Positions 48,948 through 58,810 are shown, numbered from the stretch's first letter. The stretch is 64,000 nt of DNA from Azoarcus sp. DN11 (GCF_003628555.1 NZ_CP021731.1:3286001-3350000); one strand, 5' to 3'. Notes: a model not told the origin generated them from the letters alone. Numbers and translations are program-made.

Positions 48948-48982
48948 GAGGGGCGCCCGGCGGGCGCCCCTCTTTTTTTTTT
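48948..48982 (+). terminator. Rho-independent terminator of rne
   Basis: An 11-bp GC stem GAGGGGCGCCC/GGGCGCCCCTC with a 3-base loop, followed by ten T. It lies 26 bases after the rne stop and before the converging phosphatase gene. Confidence 0.95.
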
Positions 48983-48993
48983 CGTCTGATGAT

Positions 48994-49464
48994 TCAGCGC
49001 GACGACATCAGCGTGTGGAGCAGCCCGTCCACCGCATCCTCGCAATAGTCGAGCACCAGATCGAAGCCGCGTTCGCCGCCGTAATACGGATCGGGCACTT
49101 CCTCGGCAGTGAACCGGCGCGCATACCGCATGAACAGTTGCAGCTTTGGTCGATGCGCGTCGGGACAGTTGCGCTCCATGATCTCGAGATGCCCGAGATC
49201 CATCGCGAGCAAGAGGTCGAAGGACTCGAAATCGGCCGCAACGAGCTTGCGCGCCCGCTGCATCGAGAGGTCATAACCGCGCTTTTCCGCAGCCTTTCTG
49301 GTCCGCGGGTCCGGCGCCTCACCGACGTGGTAACCGTGCGTCCCGGCCGATTCGACCTCTATCAGGCTCTCGAGACCGGCCGTGCGGATGGCATGCCGGG
49401 CCACGCCTTCGGCGGTCGGCGAACGGCAAATGTTTCCGGTGCAGACGAACAGGATTCTCTTCAA
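48994..49464 (-). CDS. Low-molecular-weight protein tyrosine phosphatase
   Basis: 156 residues from TTG 49464, which has GGGGAG 6 bases upstream; the alternative GTG 49479 overlaps the uvrB stop. The P-loop VCTGNICRSP (Cys-x5-Arg-Ser) at the N-terminus and the acid loop DPYYGG near the C-terminus make an active enzyme likely. Such enzymes act on exopolysaccharide tyrosine kinases or on arsenate in other contexts; nothing here decides. It follows uvrB directly on the minus strand. Confidence 0.9.
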   Translation of the reverse strand: MKRILFVCTGNICRSPTAEGVARHAIRTAGLESLIEVESAGTHGYHVGEAPDPRTRKAAEKRGYDLSMQRARKLVAADFESFDLLLAMDLGHLEIMERNCPDAHRPKLQLFMRYARRFTAEEVPDPYYGGERGFDLVLDYCEDAVDGLLHTLMSSR

Positions 49465-49475
49465 GTCGGCTCCCC

Positions 49476-51533
49476 TCACGTCGTCCCGTGCTGATCTGCG
49501 CCGAAGGCACGCTGGCGCAGTCTGAACAATTCGTCGCGCGCCGCCGCGGCCTTTTCGAACTCGAGATTGCGGGCGTGCTCCTGCATTTCCTTCTCGAGCT
49601 TCTTGATCGCCTTCGCCACGGCCTTCTCGTCCATCGAGAAATACTCGGCCCTCGCCTCCTCGGCGACCGCGGCATTGCGCTCGTCGTTGGTCGAATAGAC
49701 CCCGTCGATGATGTCCTTGATGCGCTTGCTCACGGTCTTCGGGACGATGCCGTGCTCGGCATTGAAGGCTACCTGCTTGGCGCGCCGCCGCTCGGTTTCG
49801 TCCATCGCCGCACGCATCGAGCGCGTCACGACATCGGCGTACAGGATCGCGCGGCCGTGGATGTGGCGGGCGGCGCGGCCGATCGTCTGGATCAGCGAGC
49901 GCTCGGAACGCAGGAAGCCCTCCTTGTCGGCGTCCAGGATCGCGACGAACGAGACTTCCGGGATGTCCAGACCTTCGCGCAGCAGGTTGATCCCGACCAG
50001 CACGTCGAACTCGCCCAGACGCAGGTCGCGAATGATCTCGACGCGCTCGACGGTGTCGATGTCCGAATGCAGGTAGCGCACGCGGATGCCGTTTTCCCCC
50101 AGATAGTCGGTGAGATCCTCCGCCATCCGCTTCGTCAGCGTCGTGACCAGCACGCGCTCCCCGGCCGCGATCCGGCGTTTGGCTTCCGACAGCAGATCAT
50201 CGACCTGCGTGCTTGCGGGGCGCACTTCCAGCGCCGGATCGACCAGCCCGGTCGGCCGCACGACCTGTTCGACGACCTGCCCCTGATGCGTCGCCTCGTA
50301 ATCCGCCGGCGTCGCCGACACGAAGATCGTTTGCGGCATCAGGCGCTCGAATTCCTCGAACTTCAGCGGCCGGTTGTCGAGCGCCGACGGCAGGCGGAAG
50401 CCGTACTCGACGAGATTCTCCTTGCGTGACCGGTCGCCCTTGAACATGCCACCCACCTGCGGAATCGCGACGTGCGATTCGTCGACGAACAACAGCGCAT
50501 CGGGCGGCAGATAATCGATCAGCGTCGGAGGCGGCTCGCCCGGCCCGCGCCCCGACAAATGGCGCGAATAGTTTTCGATGCCCTTGCAGAACCCCATCTC
50601 GTTGAGCATCTCGAGATCGAAACGCGTGCGCTGCTCGATGCGCTGCGCCTCGACCAGTTTCCCCGCGCGCTGGAAATTGCCGACGCGCTCGCGCAACTCG
50701 TCCTTGATCGCCTCGATCGCCTGCAGCACCGTCGCGCGCGGCGTGACGTAATGGCTGGAGGGGTAGACGGTGAAACGCACCAGTTTCTGCTTGAGGTGCC
50801 CGGTCAGCGGGTCGAACAGCGTCAGATGCTCGATCTCGTCATCGAACATCTCGATCCGCACGGCGTACTCCGCGTTTTCCGCCGGAAACACGTCGATCAC
50901 GTCGCCACGCACGCGGAAGGTTCCGCGGCGGAAATCGATGTCGGACCGCGTGTACTGCATCGCCACGAGGCGCTGAACCAGGTCCCGATGCGCGATGCGC
51001 TCGCCGTCGCGCAGGTGCAGGATCATCGCGTGGTAATCGACCGGGTCGCCGATACCGTAGATGCACGACACCGTCGCGACGATCACGACGTCGCGCCGCT
51101 CCATCAGGCTCTTCGTCGCCGACAGGCGCATCTGCTCGATGTGCTCGTTGATGCTCGAATCCTTCTCGATAAAGAGATCGCGCGACGGCACGTAGGCTTC
51201 GGGCTGGTAGTAGTCGTAATAGGAGACGAAATACTCGACGGCGTTCTCGGGGAAGAACTCACGGAATTCCGCGTACAGCTGCGCGGCGAGCGTCTTGTTC
51301 GGCGCCAGGACCAGCGCGGGCCTGCCGCACCGGGCGATGACGTTCGCCATCGTGTAGGTCTTGCCGGACCCCGTCACGCCGAGCAGGGTCTGGTACATCA
51401 GCCCGTCGCCGATCCCTTCGGTCAGCTGCCCGATCGCGACCGGCTGATCCCCCGCAGGCGGAAAGGGCTGATGGAGCCTGAACGGGCTGCCCTCGAAAGT
51501 CACTACCGGAACGCTGTCCGTCGAACTCGTCAT
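49476..51533 (-). CDS. uvrB: UvrB, excinuclease ABC subunit B
   Basis: 685 residues from MTSSTDSV. Helicase-like damage-verification subunit. Walker [14 protein letters not shown], the beta-hairpin region [14 protein letters not shown]-like [11 protein letters not shown], and the C-terminal UVR motif ([20 protein letters not shown]) that binds UvrC. The earlier open frame (to 51629) lacks homology. No clear LexA box was seen upstream. Confidence 0.97.
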   Translation of the reverse strand: MTSSTDSVPVVTFEGSPFRLHQPFPPAGDQPVAIGQLTEGIGDGLMYQTLLGVTGSGKTYTMANVIARCGRPALVLAPNKTLAAQLYAEFREFFPENAVEYFVSYYDYYQPEAYVPSRDLFIEKDSSINEHIEQMRLSATKSLMERRDVVIVATVSCIYGIGDPVDYHAMILHLRDGERIAHRDLVQRLVAMQYTRSDIDFRRGTFRVRGDVIDVFPAENAEYAVRIEMFDDEIEHLTLFDPLTGHLKQKLVRFTVYPSSHYVTPRATVLQAIEAIKDELRERVGNFQRAGKLVEAQRIEQRTRFDLEMLNEMGFCKGIENYSRHLSGRGPGEPPPTLIDYLPPDALLFVDESHVAIPQVGGMFKGDRSRKENLVEYGFRLPSALDNRPLKFEEFERLMPQTIFVSATPADYEATHQGQVVEQVVRPTGLVDPALEVRPASTQVDDLLSEAKRRIAAGERVLVTTLTKRMAEDLTDYLGENGIRVRYLHSDIDTVERVEIIRDLRLGEFDVLVGINLLREGLDIPEVSFVAILDADKEGFLRSERSLIQTIGRAARHIHGRAILYADVVTRSMRAAMDETERRRAKQVAFNAEHGIVPKTVSKRIKDIIDGVYSTNDERNAAVAEEARAEYFSMDEKAVAKAIKKLEKEMQEHARNLEFEKAAAARDELFRLRQRAFGADQHGTT

Positions 51534-51706
51534 GCTAGAATTTCCGGCTGTTTCAAGCGCTTGCCGGAGTGCTCCGACCAACGGAAGCACACCGGGCAAA
51601 CGCGCATTATTTCGCAAAATGCGGCGCAAGGCACGGCAGGATGGACCAGTACGCGTGTGACAGGTTCAGTCTCCAACGCCCGCCGCGCAACCGTGGAGTT
51701 GTTTCT

Positions 51707-52915
51707 ATGCCCGCTTCGATCTTCGCCGCCGTCGAGATGGCGCCCCGTGACCCGATCCTCGGACTGAACGAGGCCTTCAACGCCGACACCCGCACCGAGA
51801 AGGTGAACCTCGGCGTGGGCGTCTACTACGACGACAACGGCAAGATTCCGCTGCTGGCAGCCGTCAAGACTGCCGAAAAGGCGCGTCTCGAAGCGATGCC
51901 CCCGCGTGGCTACCAGCCCATCGAAGGCCCCGCCGCCTACAGCACCGCCGTGCAGAACCTGCTGTTCGGCAAGGACTCCGCCCTCATCGCCAACGGCCAG
52001 GTCGTGACCGTGCAGGCACTCGGCGGCACCGGCGCGCTCAAGGTCGGCGCCGACTACCTGAAGCGCCTTCTCCCCGGCGCGACCGTCTACATTTCCGACC
52101 CGAGCTGGGAAAATCACCGCGCGCTGTTCGAGTCCGCCGGCTTCCCGGTCGAAAATTACCCGTATTACGAACCGACCACCCGCGGCGTGAACTTCGCCGG
52201 CATGAAGGCCAAGCTCGAACAACTCGCCCCGGGTTCGGTCGTCGTGCTGCACGCCTGCTGCCACAACCCGACAGGCGCTGACCTGAGCGAAGCCCAGTGG
52301 GGCGAGGTCGTCGGTGCCTGCCGCGAACGCGGCCTCGTGCCCTTCCTCGACATGGCCTACCAGGGCTTCGCCGACGGCATCGAGCCGGACGCCATCGCCG
52401 TGCGCCTGTTCTCCGCCAGCGGGCTCCAGTTCTTCGTCTCGAGCTCGTTCTCGAAGTCGTTCTCGCTCTACGGCGAACGCGTCGGCGCCCTCTCCATCGT
52501 CACGGCCGCCAAGGATGAATCGACCCGCGTGCTGTCCCAGGTCAAGCGCGTCATCCGCACCAACTACTCCAACCCGCCGATCCACGGCGGCGCAGTGGTT
52601 GCGGCCGTGCTCAACTCGGCCGAGCTGCGCCAGATGTGGGAAAACGAACTCGCGGGCATGCGCGACCGCATTCGTGCGATGCGCACCGGCCTCGTCGAGA
52701 ACCTCAAGGCGGCCGGCGTCGCGCAGGACTTCTCCTTCGTGATCCAGCAGCGTGGCATGTTCTCCTACACCGGCCTGTCGGCCGCCCAGGTCGAGCAGCT
52801 GAAAAACGACTTCGGCATCTACGCCGTGTCGACCGGCCGCATCTGCCTCGCCGCCCTCAACTCGCGCAACATCGGCTACGTCGCGAAGGCGATTGCCCAG
52901 GTTGTGAAGGCCTGA
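51707..52915 (+). CDS. Aromatic/aspartate aminotransferase (class I, PLP)
   Basis: 402 residues from ATG 51707 with GGAG upstream. Class Ia aminotransferase of the AspC/TyrB type: LNLGVGVYYDDNGKIP-like N-terminus (VNLGVGVYYDDNGK), HACCHNPTGAD, PLP-binding Lys in SSSFSKSFSLYGERVG and Arg in STGRICLAALN. It makes aspartate or aromatic amino acids with glutamate as donor. It is divergent from uvrB, the usual neighbour in Betaproteobacteria. Confidence 0.93.
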   Translation: MPASIFAAVEMAPRDPILGLNEAFNADTRTEKVNLGVGVYYDDNGKIPLLAAVKTAEKARLEAMPPRGYQPIEGPAAYSTAVQNLLFGKDSALIANGQVVTVQALGGTGALKVGADYLKRLLPGATVYISDPSWENHRALFESAGFPVENYPYYEPTTRGVNFAGMKAKLEQLAPGSVVVLHACCHNPTGADLSEAQWGEVVGACRERGLVPFLDMAYQGFADGIEPDAIAVRLFSASGLQFFVSSSFSKSFSLYGERVGALSIVTAAKDESTRVLSQVKRVIRTNYSNPPIHGGAVVAAVLNSAELRQMWENELAGMRDRIRAMRTGLVENLKAAGVAQDFSFVIQQRGMFSYTGLSAAQVEQLKNDFGIYAVSTGRICLAALNSRNIGYVAKAIAQVVKA

Positions 52916-52934
52916 GAAACCCGCTCGATCATTA

Positions 52935-52963
52935 TTGACGCATAGCCGCGCGCTACCTATAAT
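52935..52963 (+). promoter_or_regulatory. Sigma-70 promoter of the tRNA-Asn genes
   Basis: TTGACG at 52935-52940 and a perfect TATAAT at 52958-52963 with a 17-base spacer, ending 12 bases before the first tRNA-Asn. A GC-rich stretch follows the -10, as in stringently controlled tRNA promoters. Confidence 0.9.
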
Positions 52964-52975
52964 GCGCGGCTCAAT

Positions 52976-53051
52976 TCCCCGATAGCTCAGTCGGTAGAGC
53001 AACGGACTGTTAATCCGTGTGTCCCTGGTTCGAGCCCAGGTCGGGGAGCCA
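52976..53051 (+). tRNA. tRNA-Asn(GUU), first copy
   Basis: 76 nt with encoded CCA. Acceptor TCCCCGA/TCGGGGA, D arm GCTCAGTCGGTAGAGC, anticodon loop CTGTTAA (GUU) and T arm GTTCGAG. It has a good promoter just upstream. Confidence 0.98.
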
Positions 53052-53095
53052 AAATTTGGCTCCTGCAGTTTTCCTGCGCGAGCAGACGATACCGA

Positions 53096-53171
53096 TCCCC
53101 GATAGCTCAGTCGGTAGAGCAACGGACTGTTAATCCGTGTGTCCCTGGTTCGAGCCCAGGTCGGGGAGCCA
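53096..53171 (+). tRNA. tRNA-Asn(GUU), second copy
   Basis: Identical base for base to the first copy and 44 bases after it, without its own obvious promoter, so probably processed from one transcript. CCA is encoded. Confidence 0.98.
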
Positions 53172-53185
53172 GTAAAGCCAAGTGG

Positions 53186-53220
53186 ATGGGTCACCCCTCT
53201 CGGGTGGCCCATTTGCTTTA
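53186..53220 (+). terminator. Terminator after the tRNA-Asn pair
   Basis: An 11-bp stem ATGGGTCACCC/GGGTGGCCCAT (one T-G pair), 5-base loop CTCTC, then TTGCTTTAT. It ends the tRNA transcript and may also serve the converging Lon-like gene. Confidence 0.7.
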
Positions 53221-53290
53221 TCGCTGCGGAATTCGCAAATGCCTGCGTTGGCGCGAACGGGTTACGACACTCCCCGGTCACGCGGGCTGG

Positions 53291-55726
53291 TCAGTCGTTA
53301 TCGCCCTCGTGCCGCCGCCGCGAGCGGCCGTGGCGGGCGGCAGCGCCATGATCGAAGGCATGCTTCGCCGCGATCATGGCGCTCAGCGCCGCAGCGACCC
53401 TGTAGTTGACCGTTGCCCGCGGCATCACGCCCTTCGCATCGGCAACACCGGCAGACAGGCCGGTGAGCACTTCCATCGCCTCGTCGACAGTCGCGACCGC
53501 AAAGATCCGGAACGTGCCTTTCCGTGCAGCCTCGACGACGTCCTCGCGCAACATCAGGTGACGCACGCTTGTCCGGGGAATCACGACCCCCTGTTCGCCG
53601 GTCAGGCCGCGCACTGCGCACAGATCGAAGAAGCCTTCGATCTTCTCGTTGACGCCGCCGATGGCCTGGACCTCGCCGAACTGGTTCACCGAGCCGGTGA
53701 CGGCGAACGACTGGCGGATCGGAATCTGGGCGAGCGCCGACAACAGGGCGCAAAGTTCCGCGAGCGATGCGGAATCACCTTCCACGGGCGAGTAGGATTG
53801 CTCGAAGACGAGGCTCGCCGACAGGGACAAGGGCTGGTGGCGCGCATACCGCGCCGCGAGAAACGCCGACAGGATCAGGACGCCCTTCGAATGGATTGCG
53901 CCGCCTAGTTCCGTCTCGCGCTCGATATCGACCACGTCGCCCTCGCCCAGCCGCGCCGTGGCCGTGACGCGCACCGGATGCCCGAAGCGCTCTCCGGCCA
54001 ACTCGACCACGACAAGCGCGTTGATCTGGCCGCAACGCGCCCCCGCCGTCGAGATGAGTGTCGTCCCGTCGATCATCGACTCGATCACCCGCTCGGCGTA
54101 GCGACCGGAGCGACGCAAGCGCGACGCGATGGCCGCCTCCACCTGCTCACGCCCCACAACCGCCAATTGCAGCGCGCGCGCGTGGAAATCCGCCTCGCGC
54201 ATCACGTCCGCAAGCAGGCGCGTCTGCAGGCTCAGGCGGCCGGCGTCCTCGGCAAGCCGGGCGCCGTGCTCCACCAGACGGGCGATTCCCGTCCGATCGA
54301 ACGGCAACAGCGCCGACGCCCGTCCGAGCGTTGCCAGCAGGGCCGCATAGCGTTCGACGTTTGCGTCGTTGCGCAGCATGTCCTCATCGAAGTCGGCCGC
54401 AACCTTGAAAAGTTCGGGGAAGTCGGGATCGTTCTCGGTCAGGAGGTAGAACATCTCGCGATCGCCGACCAGGACAACCTTCACATCGCATGGCACCGCC
54501 TCGGGCTCCAGCGTGAGCATGTTGCTCCAGCCCTGCGCTTCCGCCGGCGGCTCGATGCGGATTTCGCCCGAACGCAGCGCGCGCTTCAACCCCTCCCATG
54601 CGAACGGCTGCATCAGCAGGCGCTCCACGTCGATGACGAGGTAGCCGCCGCAAGCCCGATGAAGGGCTCCCGCCCGGATCAGGCTGAAATTCGTCACGAG
54701 TGCCCCCATCTGCGAGATGTGCTCGATGCGACCGATCAGATTGCTGAAGGTCGGGTTGTCCTCGCATACGACCGGAGCACCGCTGGTCGCGGAGTGATCG
54801 ACAAGGACCTTGACCTGGTAGCGATGGAACGTCGTCCGGGCCTCGTCCTCCGCCCCTTCCTCCTCCTCGCCCTCCTGGCTCGCCCATTCGCCGCCGCTCG
54901 CCAGGATGTCGCTCCTGATCGCATCGAAAAAGCTCTGCACCGTCGGGAGGTCCGCGTAACGCTCGCGCAATCCGCGCATCAGATGCGACACGGCCGGTGT
55001 CAGCGCATCGTACGCCGCGCGCTGCATGGCCTCGTGAAGCTCCTTCCGCCAGCCCGGAAACCGCTCGAGCAGATCCGCCAGACGATCGCTCCAGGCACCG
55101 ACTTTTTCCTCGACCGCAGCCCGGATCTCCGGCGCCAGGGCCTCGAAATCTTCCGGCGACATCGTCTGCCCGTCCTTGGTGGGCGCGAAGACGAAACCTT
55201 CCGGCGTCTGCAGCAGGGACACGCCATCGGCGGCACACGCCTCGCCCAGATCGCGCAGTGCCTTCTCCTCCCGCGTCTTGTGCGCATCCTGCAGCGAATC
55301 CACGCGATTGCTGTAGGTGTCGCTCGCAAGCGCCGCCTCGATCGCCGGCCCGAGGTCGGCGATGAACGCCTGCATGTCGGCACGCAGTGCAGCCCCTCGC
55401 CCGGCCGCCAGCGTCAGGAGGCGCGGGCGCTGGGGGTCGTCGAAATTATGCAGATAGCACAGGTCGGGCGGCACCTCGCCGATCGGCGAAAACTCGTGCA
55501 ACAGGCGGAAGACCGTCGCATGCCGTCCCGTTCCCGGATCGCCGAGAACGAACACGTGGTAGCCGGGCTGGCGCATCGCCAGGCCGAAGCGCAATGCCTC
55601 CTCGGCCCGCCCCTGCCCCACCACCCCCGGCACGTCGGCAAGACTCGTCGTGTCCTCGAATGCGAATGTCTCGGGTGCGCAACGGACGCAGAGACTGTCC
55701 GCTGCGAGGGGGAGCAGGTCGGCCAT
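53291..55726 (-). CDS. Lon-like ATP-dependent protease (AAA/S16, LonB-like)
   Basis: 811 residues from MADLLPLAAD. N-terminal ATP-binding region with an unusual Walker A, GDPGTGRH, where Arg replaces the usual Lys; later GGYLVIDVERLLMQPFAWEG (Walker B region of the AAA_32 family). The C-terminal S16 peptidase has the Ser in PVEGDSASLAELC and Lys in GGVNEKIEGFF, the Lon Ser-Lys dyad. A long helical insert (about 110-300) has an acidic run near 295-305. It is not the canonical LonA; members of this class are little studied. It is upstream of nothing on the same strand, single gene or paired with the small gene before it. Confidence 0.88.
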   Translation of the reverse strand: MADLLPLAADSLCVRCAPETFAFEDTTSLADVPGVVGQGRAEEALRFGLAMRQPGYHVFVLGDPGTGRHATVFRLLHEFSPIGEVPPDLCYLHNFDDPQRPRLLTLAAGRGAALRADMQAFIADLGPAIEAALASDTYSNRVDSLQDAHKTREEKALRDLGEACAADGVSLLQTPEGFVFAPTKDGQTMSPEDFEALAPEIRAAVEEKVGAWSDRLADLLERFPGWRKELHEAMQRAAYDALTPAVSHLMRGLRERYADLPTVQSFFDAIRSDILASGGEWASQEGEEEEGAEDEARTTFHRYQVKVLVDHSATSGAPVVCEDNPTFSNLIGRIEHISQMGALVTNFSLIRAGALHRACGGYLVIDVERLLMQPFAWEGLKRALRSGEIRIEPPAEAQGWSNMLTLEPEAVPCDVKVVLVGDREMFYLLTENDPDFPELFKVAADFDEDMLRNDANVERYAALLATLGRASALLPFDRTGIARLVEHGARLAEDAGRLSLQTRLLADVMREADFHARALQLAVVGREQVEAAIASRLRRSGRYAERVIESMIDGTTLISTAGARCGQINALVVVELAGERFGHPVRVTATARLGEGDVVDIERETELGGAIHSKGVLILSAFLAARYARHQPLSLSASLVFEQSYSPVEGDSASLAELCALLSALAQIPIRQSFAVTGSVNQFGEVQAIGGVNEKIEGFFDLCAVRGLTGEQGVVIPRTSVRHLMLREDVVEAARKGTFRIFAVATVDEAMEVLTGLSAGVADAKGVMPRATVNYRVAAALSAMIAAKHAFDHGAAARHGRSRRRHEGDND

Positions 55727-55820
55727 CTTCTTGTTCTCCCGATGCTGCGATGAAAACGGGGCGCCCGGCGGACCGGACGCCCCATGATCCCTCTCGCCCG
55801 GCCGACAGGCAAGCGTGCCG

Positions 55821-56102
55821 CTAGCGAAGCCCTCGACGGGACAGATCGCCCCAGCGAGTGTCGTTGTGTTGCACCTCATTCTCGAACTGCGGAAACCGCC
55901 GGTCGTGCTCCATCAGCAGTGACATGATGGTTCCCGCATGCTCGGCCGGAAACCCCTGGCGCTTTCCGCCCCGCGTGTCCGTCATCAGCAGGAAGATGAA
56001 CTTGCGGCACTCCGCCGTGCCCCACATACCGTCAATCTTTCGAAGATGCGGAAAACGCTCATAGAGCTTTTCGGTCGAAGTTTCTGTAACTCGTGTCGTC
56101 AT
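55821..56102 (-). CDS. Conserved hypothetical protein before the Lon-like gene
   Basis: 93 residues, MTTRVTETSTEKLYERFPHL and later WGTAECRKFIFLLMTDTRGG. Not recognised. A soluble, mixed alpha/beta protein with a single Cys and no signal or membrane helix. A strong GGGGGA ribosome site supports the ATG. It lies 94 bases upstream of the Lon-like gene on the same strand, so it may be a partner or substrate; this is speculation. Confidence 0.7.
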   Translation of the reverse strand: MTTRVTETSTEKLYERFPHLRKIDGMWGTAECRKFIFLLMTDTRGGKRQGFPAEHAGTIMSLLMEHDRRFPQFENEVQHNDTRWGDLSRRGLR

Positions 56103-56374
56103 CGCACAATCCCCCGAGGGAGTAGATGCAGCTGCCGGAAGATTAATACTTTTGCCCTATACCCGCGAACCGGCTTCCACGCTACTGTGGCATCTGCCAG
56201 CGCGGCACGGTGCGTAGCCCGGACACTGGCGCCGCCGCAGGCAACTGCGCCAACCATATTGCCTTCCGCCGCAACGATCGGTTAACTGTCGCAAAAATAA
56301 ATCATGAACCCCCACCACAGGTTTCCGAGCGTTTTCAGCATGCACCATTTCAGGCCCCGACAGCCAGGTATCCG

Positions 56375-57448
56375 ATGAAATCCATTCCGATCTACCCCGC
56401 GAGCGAGCCTCCCCCCGTCACCGCGGACGCTCCCGCACCGGGCGCCCGCCTTGCCGACAAGCGGGGGCGCATGGTTCACGACTTGCGCATCTCGGTCACC
56501 GATCGCTGCAATTTCCGCTGCATCTATTGCATGCCGCGCGAAGTGTTCGGATCGGATTACGCGTTCCTGCCCCGCAAGGAGTTGCTGTCGTTCGAGGAGA
56601 TCACGCGGGTGGCGCGGCTCTTCGCCGAACGCGGCGTCCGCAAGATCCGCATTACCGGCGGCGAACCGCTGCTGCGCAAGCACGTCGAGAACCTCATCGC
56701 CCAGCTCGCCGAAATTCCCGACGTCGAACTCACCCTCACCACCAACGGCGTGCTCCTGCCCAAGATGGCGCGCACCCTGAAGGACGCCGGCCTGCATCGC
56801 GTCACGGTAAGCCTCGACGCCATCGACGACGCCACCTTCCGTGCGATGAACGACGCCGACTACCCCGTCGCGGCGGTCCTGAAGGGAATCGCCGCCGCCG
56901 AAGAAGCCGGGCTCAGCCCCGTCAAGGTCAACATGGTCGTCAAGCGCGGCGTCAACGACCACAACGTGATCGACATGGCCCGCCACTTCCGCGGCACGGG
57001 CCACATCCTGCGCTTCATCGAGTTCATGGACGTCGGCAGTTCGAACGGCTGGGAAATGAGCGCCGTCGTGCCGTCACGCGAAATCATCGAGCGCATCCAT
57101 CGCGTCTTCCCGCTGGAGCAGATCGATCCCAACTACACCGGCGAAGTTGCCGAGCGCTGGCGCTATCGTGACGGCGGCGGCGAAATCGGCGTCATTTCCT
57201 CGGTCACGCAGGCGTTCTGCTCCACCTGCACGCGCATCCGCCTGTCCACGGAAGGCAGGCTGTACACGTGCCTCTTCGCCCAGAGCGGGCATGATCTTCG
57301 CACCTTGTTGCGCAGCGGCGCGAGCGATACCGAGCTCGATCGCGCCATTGCCGGCGTGTGGCAGAACCGTGAGGATCACTATTCGGAAATCCGCACCGCA
57401 AACACGACGGCATCACGAAAAATCGAAATGTCGTATATCGGGGGCTGA
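56375..57448 (+). CDS. moaA: MoaA, GTP 3',8-cyclase
   Basis: 357 residues from [13 protein letters not shown]. Radical SAM enzyme for the first step of molybdenum cofactor synthesis. The N-terminal cluster motif CNFRCIYC (Cys-x3-Cys-x2-Cys), RITGGEPL, the second cluster [11 protein letters not shown] ... YTCLF and the C-terminal Gly-Gly (YIGG) are all present, so the enzyme should be complete. The N-terminal 30 residues before the radical SAM domain are longer than usual. No other moa genes are next to it. Confidence 0.96.
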   Translation: MKSIPIYPASEPPPVTADAPAPGARLADKRGRMVHDLRISVTDRCNFRCIYCMPREVFGSDYAFLPRKELLSFEEITRVARLFAERGVRKIRITGGEPLLRKHVENLIAQLAEIPDVELTLTTNGVLLPKMARTLKDAGLHRVTVSLDAIDDATFRAMNDADYPVAAVLKGIAAAEEAGLSPVKVNMVVKRGVNDHNVIDMARHFRGTGHILRFIEFMDVGSSNGWEMSAVVPSREIIERIHRVFPLEQIDPNYTGEVAERWRYRDGGGEIGVISSVTQAFCSTCTRIRLSTEGRLYTCLFAQSGHDLRTLLRSGASDTELDRAIAGVWQNREDHYSEIRTANTTASRKIEMSYIGG

Positions 57449-57472
57449 TTCAAGACGGTGTGAATCTTGCTT

Positions 57473-57514
57473 GGTACGAATTTGAAAGTGGCATACCGCT
57501 TTCAAATTCGTTAA
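57473..57514. repeat. Long inverted repeat between moaA and the NHL lipoprotein
   Basis: ACGAATTTGAAAG (57476-57488) and CTTTCAAATTCGT (57499-57511) are perfect 13-bp arms, and the 10 bases between extend the stem to 16 bp (one T-G pair) with a CATA loop. It is AT-rich in a GC-rich region and only a few T follow. It could be the moaA terminator, a binding site, or a fold-back. Confidence 0.8.
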
Positions 57515-57565
57515 TGACAAGTAGGTACCAGGGCGGGGTCGACGCGACCGCACCCCGGTCGCCGC

Positions 57566-58690
57566 ATGATGACGCCAAGAGCTCCCCGACATCCGACACG
57601 AGCATTCGCTTCCATTCCGTTCGCACGGCAATTCCTCCTGGCTTGTGCCGCCGGGCTCCTTTCGGCTGGCTGCTCGACTTCGGGCGGCCCCGGGGATGAG
57701 CACGGCGACGAAAAGTACCAGCTCGAATGGCCCGGACCTCCCAGTCCAGCCCGCTTCGCCTATGAAACCAGGCTAAGGTCCGAGGCGGACATCCGACCGG
57801 AAACCGACGACGGGCGGATGCGGAAGGTGCTCACCGGCAAGGGCTCCGTGTCGGACGAACGCGCTTTCCGCAAGCCTGCCGCCATCGCCGCGAGCAATGG
57901 CCGCATCTACGTTGCGGACCCGCCGACAGGTGCCATCGTGGTATTTGATGCACAGCGGGCACGGGCCTTCCGGATGGGACTGCGCGAACCGAACAGGGTG
58001 CAGAAACCGGTGGCACTCGCGATCGACGGGCAGAACCGGGTCTACGTCCTCGACGGCAGACTCCGGCGCGTGCTGGTGTTCGACGCGCTGGGGCTGTTCC
58101 AGTTTGCGGTCGGCGATCCCAAGGCCCTGACCCAGCCAGCCGGTCTTGCGGTGAGCCAGGACGGGCAGCGCATCTTCGTGGTCGACCGCGGCAGTGTCGA
58201 CGGCGAGGACCACAAGGTCGTCGCCTACTCGCCCGATAACCGCGAGCTGTTTCGCATCGGCCCGCGCGGAGCGGCGCCCGGATTTTTGAATATTCCGCTA
58301 GCCGCCGCCGTCAGCCGGGCGGGGAAACTACTCGTTCTCGACTCCGGGAATTTCCGCGTCCAGGCGTTCGACCTCGATGGCAAGTACATTTCACAGTTCG
58401 GCAGCGTCGGCAACGGACTGGGGCAGTTCTCCCGGCCGCGCGGCATTGCGGTTGATCCTGCAGGCAACATCTACGTCTCCGACGCCTCCTTCAACAACGT
58501 CCAGATATTCAATCCGGCCGGGGATCTGCTGATGTGGATCGGCGCGCCGGGAACGAGCGATTTCCCCGGAAAGTTCGCACTGATCGCGGGAGTCGCAGTC
58601 GACGAGACGGGACGCCTGTATGTCGTTGACCAGTTCCACCTGAAGATCGAGGTGTACCGCCCCGTTCAGGAGGCGAAACGGGGTTCATAG
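57566..58690 (+). CDS. NHL-repeat (six-bladed beta-propeller) lipoprotein
   Basis: 374 residues. Signal with lipobox LLSAGC (Cys near 36), so it is probably outer-membrane or periplasmic. The mature part has NHL repeats with the pattern Y-V-x-D-x-x-x-x-x-x-V-x-V-F-D/N and P-x-G-I-A-V-D-x-x-G-x-I-Y-V (for example RPRGIAVDPAGNIYVSDASF). Ligand unknown. It is followed 120 bases later by a multihaem cytochrome. Together they look like a small export/electron-transfer pair, but that is inference. Confidence 0.85.
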   Translation: MMTPRAPRHPTRAFASIPFARQFLLACAAGLLSAGCSTSGGPGDEHGDEKYQLEWPGPPSPARFAYETRLRSEADIRPETDDGRMRKVLTGKGSVSDERAFRKPAAIAASNGRIYVADPPTGAIVVFDAQRARAFRMGLREPNRVQKPVALAIDGQNRVYVLDGRLRRVLVFDALGLFQFAVGDPKALTQPAGLAVSQDGQRIFVVDRGSVDGEDHKVVAYSPDNRELFRIGPRGAAPGFLNIPLAAAVSRAGKLLVLDSGNFRVQAFDLDGKYISQFGSVGNGLGQFSRPRGIAVDPAGNIYVSDASFNNVQIFNPAGDLLMWIGAPGTSDFPGKFALIAGVAVDETGRLYVVDQFHLKIEVYRPVQEAKRGS

Positions 58691-58772
58691 AACAGGCGGG
58701 CAATAATGCCTGGCGCCGTCAGAAGCTCCAAAAATCTCAACAGCATAATCATTGGCATATTAAATGCATAAC

Positions 58773-58804
58773 GTGACACCATAAAACCAATCACGAAATG
58801 TCAC
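58773..58804. promoter_or_regulatory. Inverted repeat in front of the cytochrome gene
   Basis: GTGACA (58773-58778) and TGTCAC (58799-58804), separated by 20 bases, lie in an AT-rich stretch (58731-58810) immediately before the ATG. The second arm ends 7 bases before the start, so a protein bound there could block translation or transcription. It is not an FNR or CRP box. Confidence 0.35.
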
Positions 58805-58810
58805 CACGCT

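Noticed and set aside
52976-53171. Direct repeat of 76 bases, possible CRISPR-like or duplicated element
   Set aside because: The repeats are two tRNA-Asn genes; spacing and number do not fit a CRISPR array.
51530-53281. 583-codon minus-strand frame across the aminotransferase and the tRNA-Asn genes
   Set aside because: It runs through two tRNA genes and repeats their antisense twice (SPTWARTRDTRINSPLLYR), so it is not coding.
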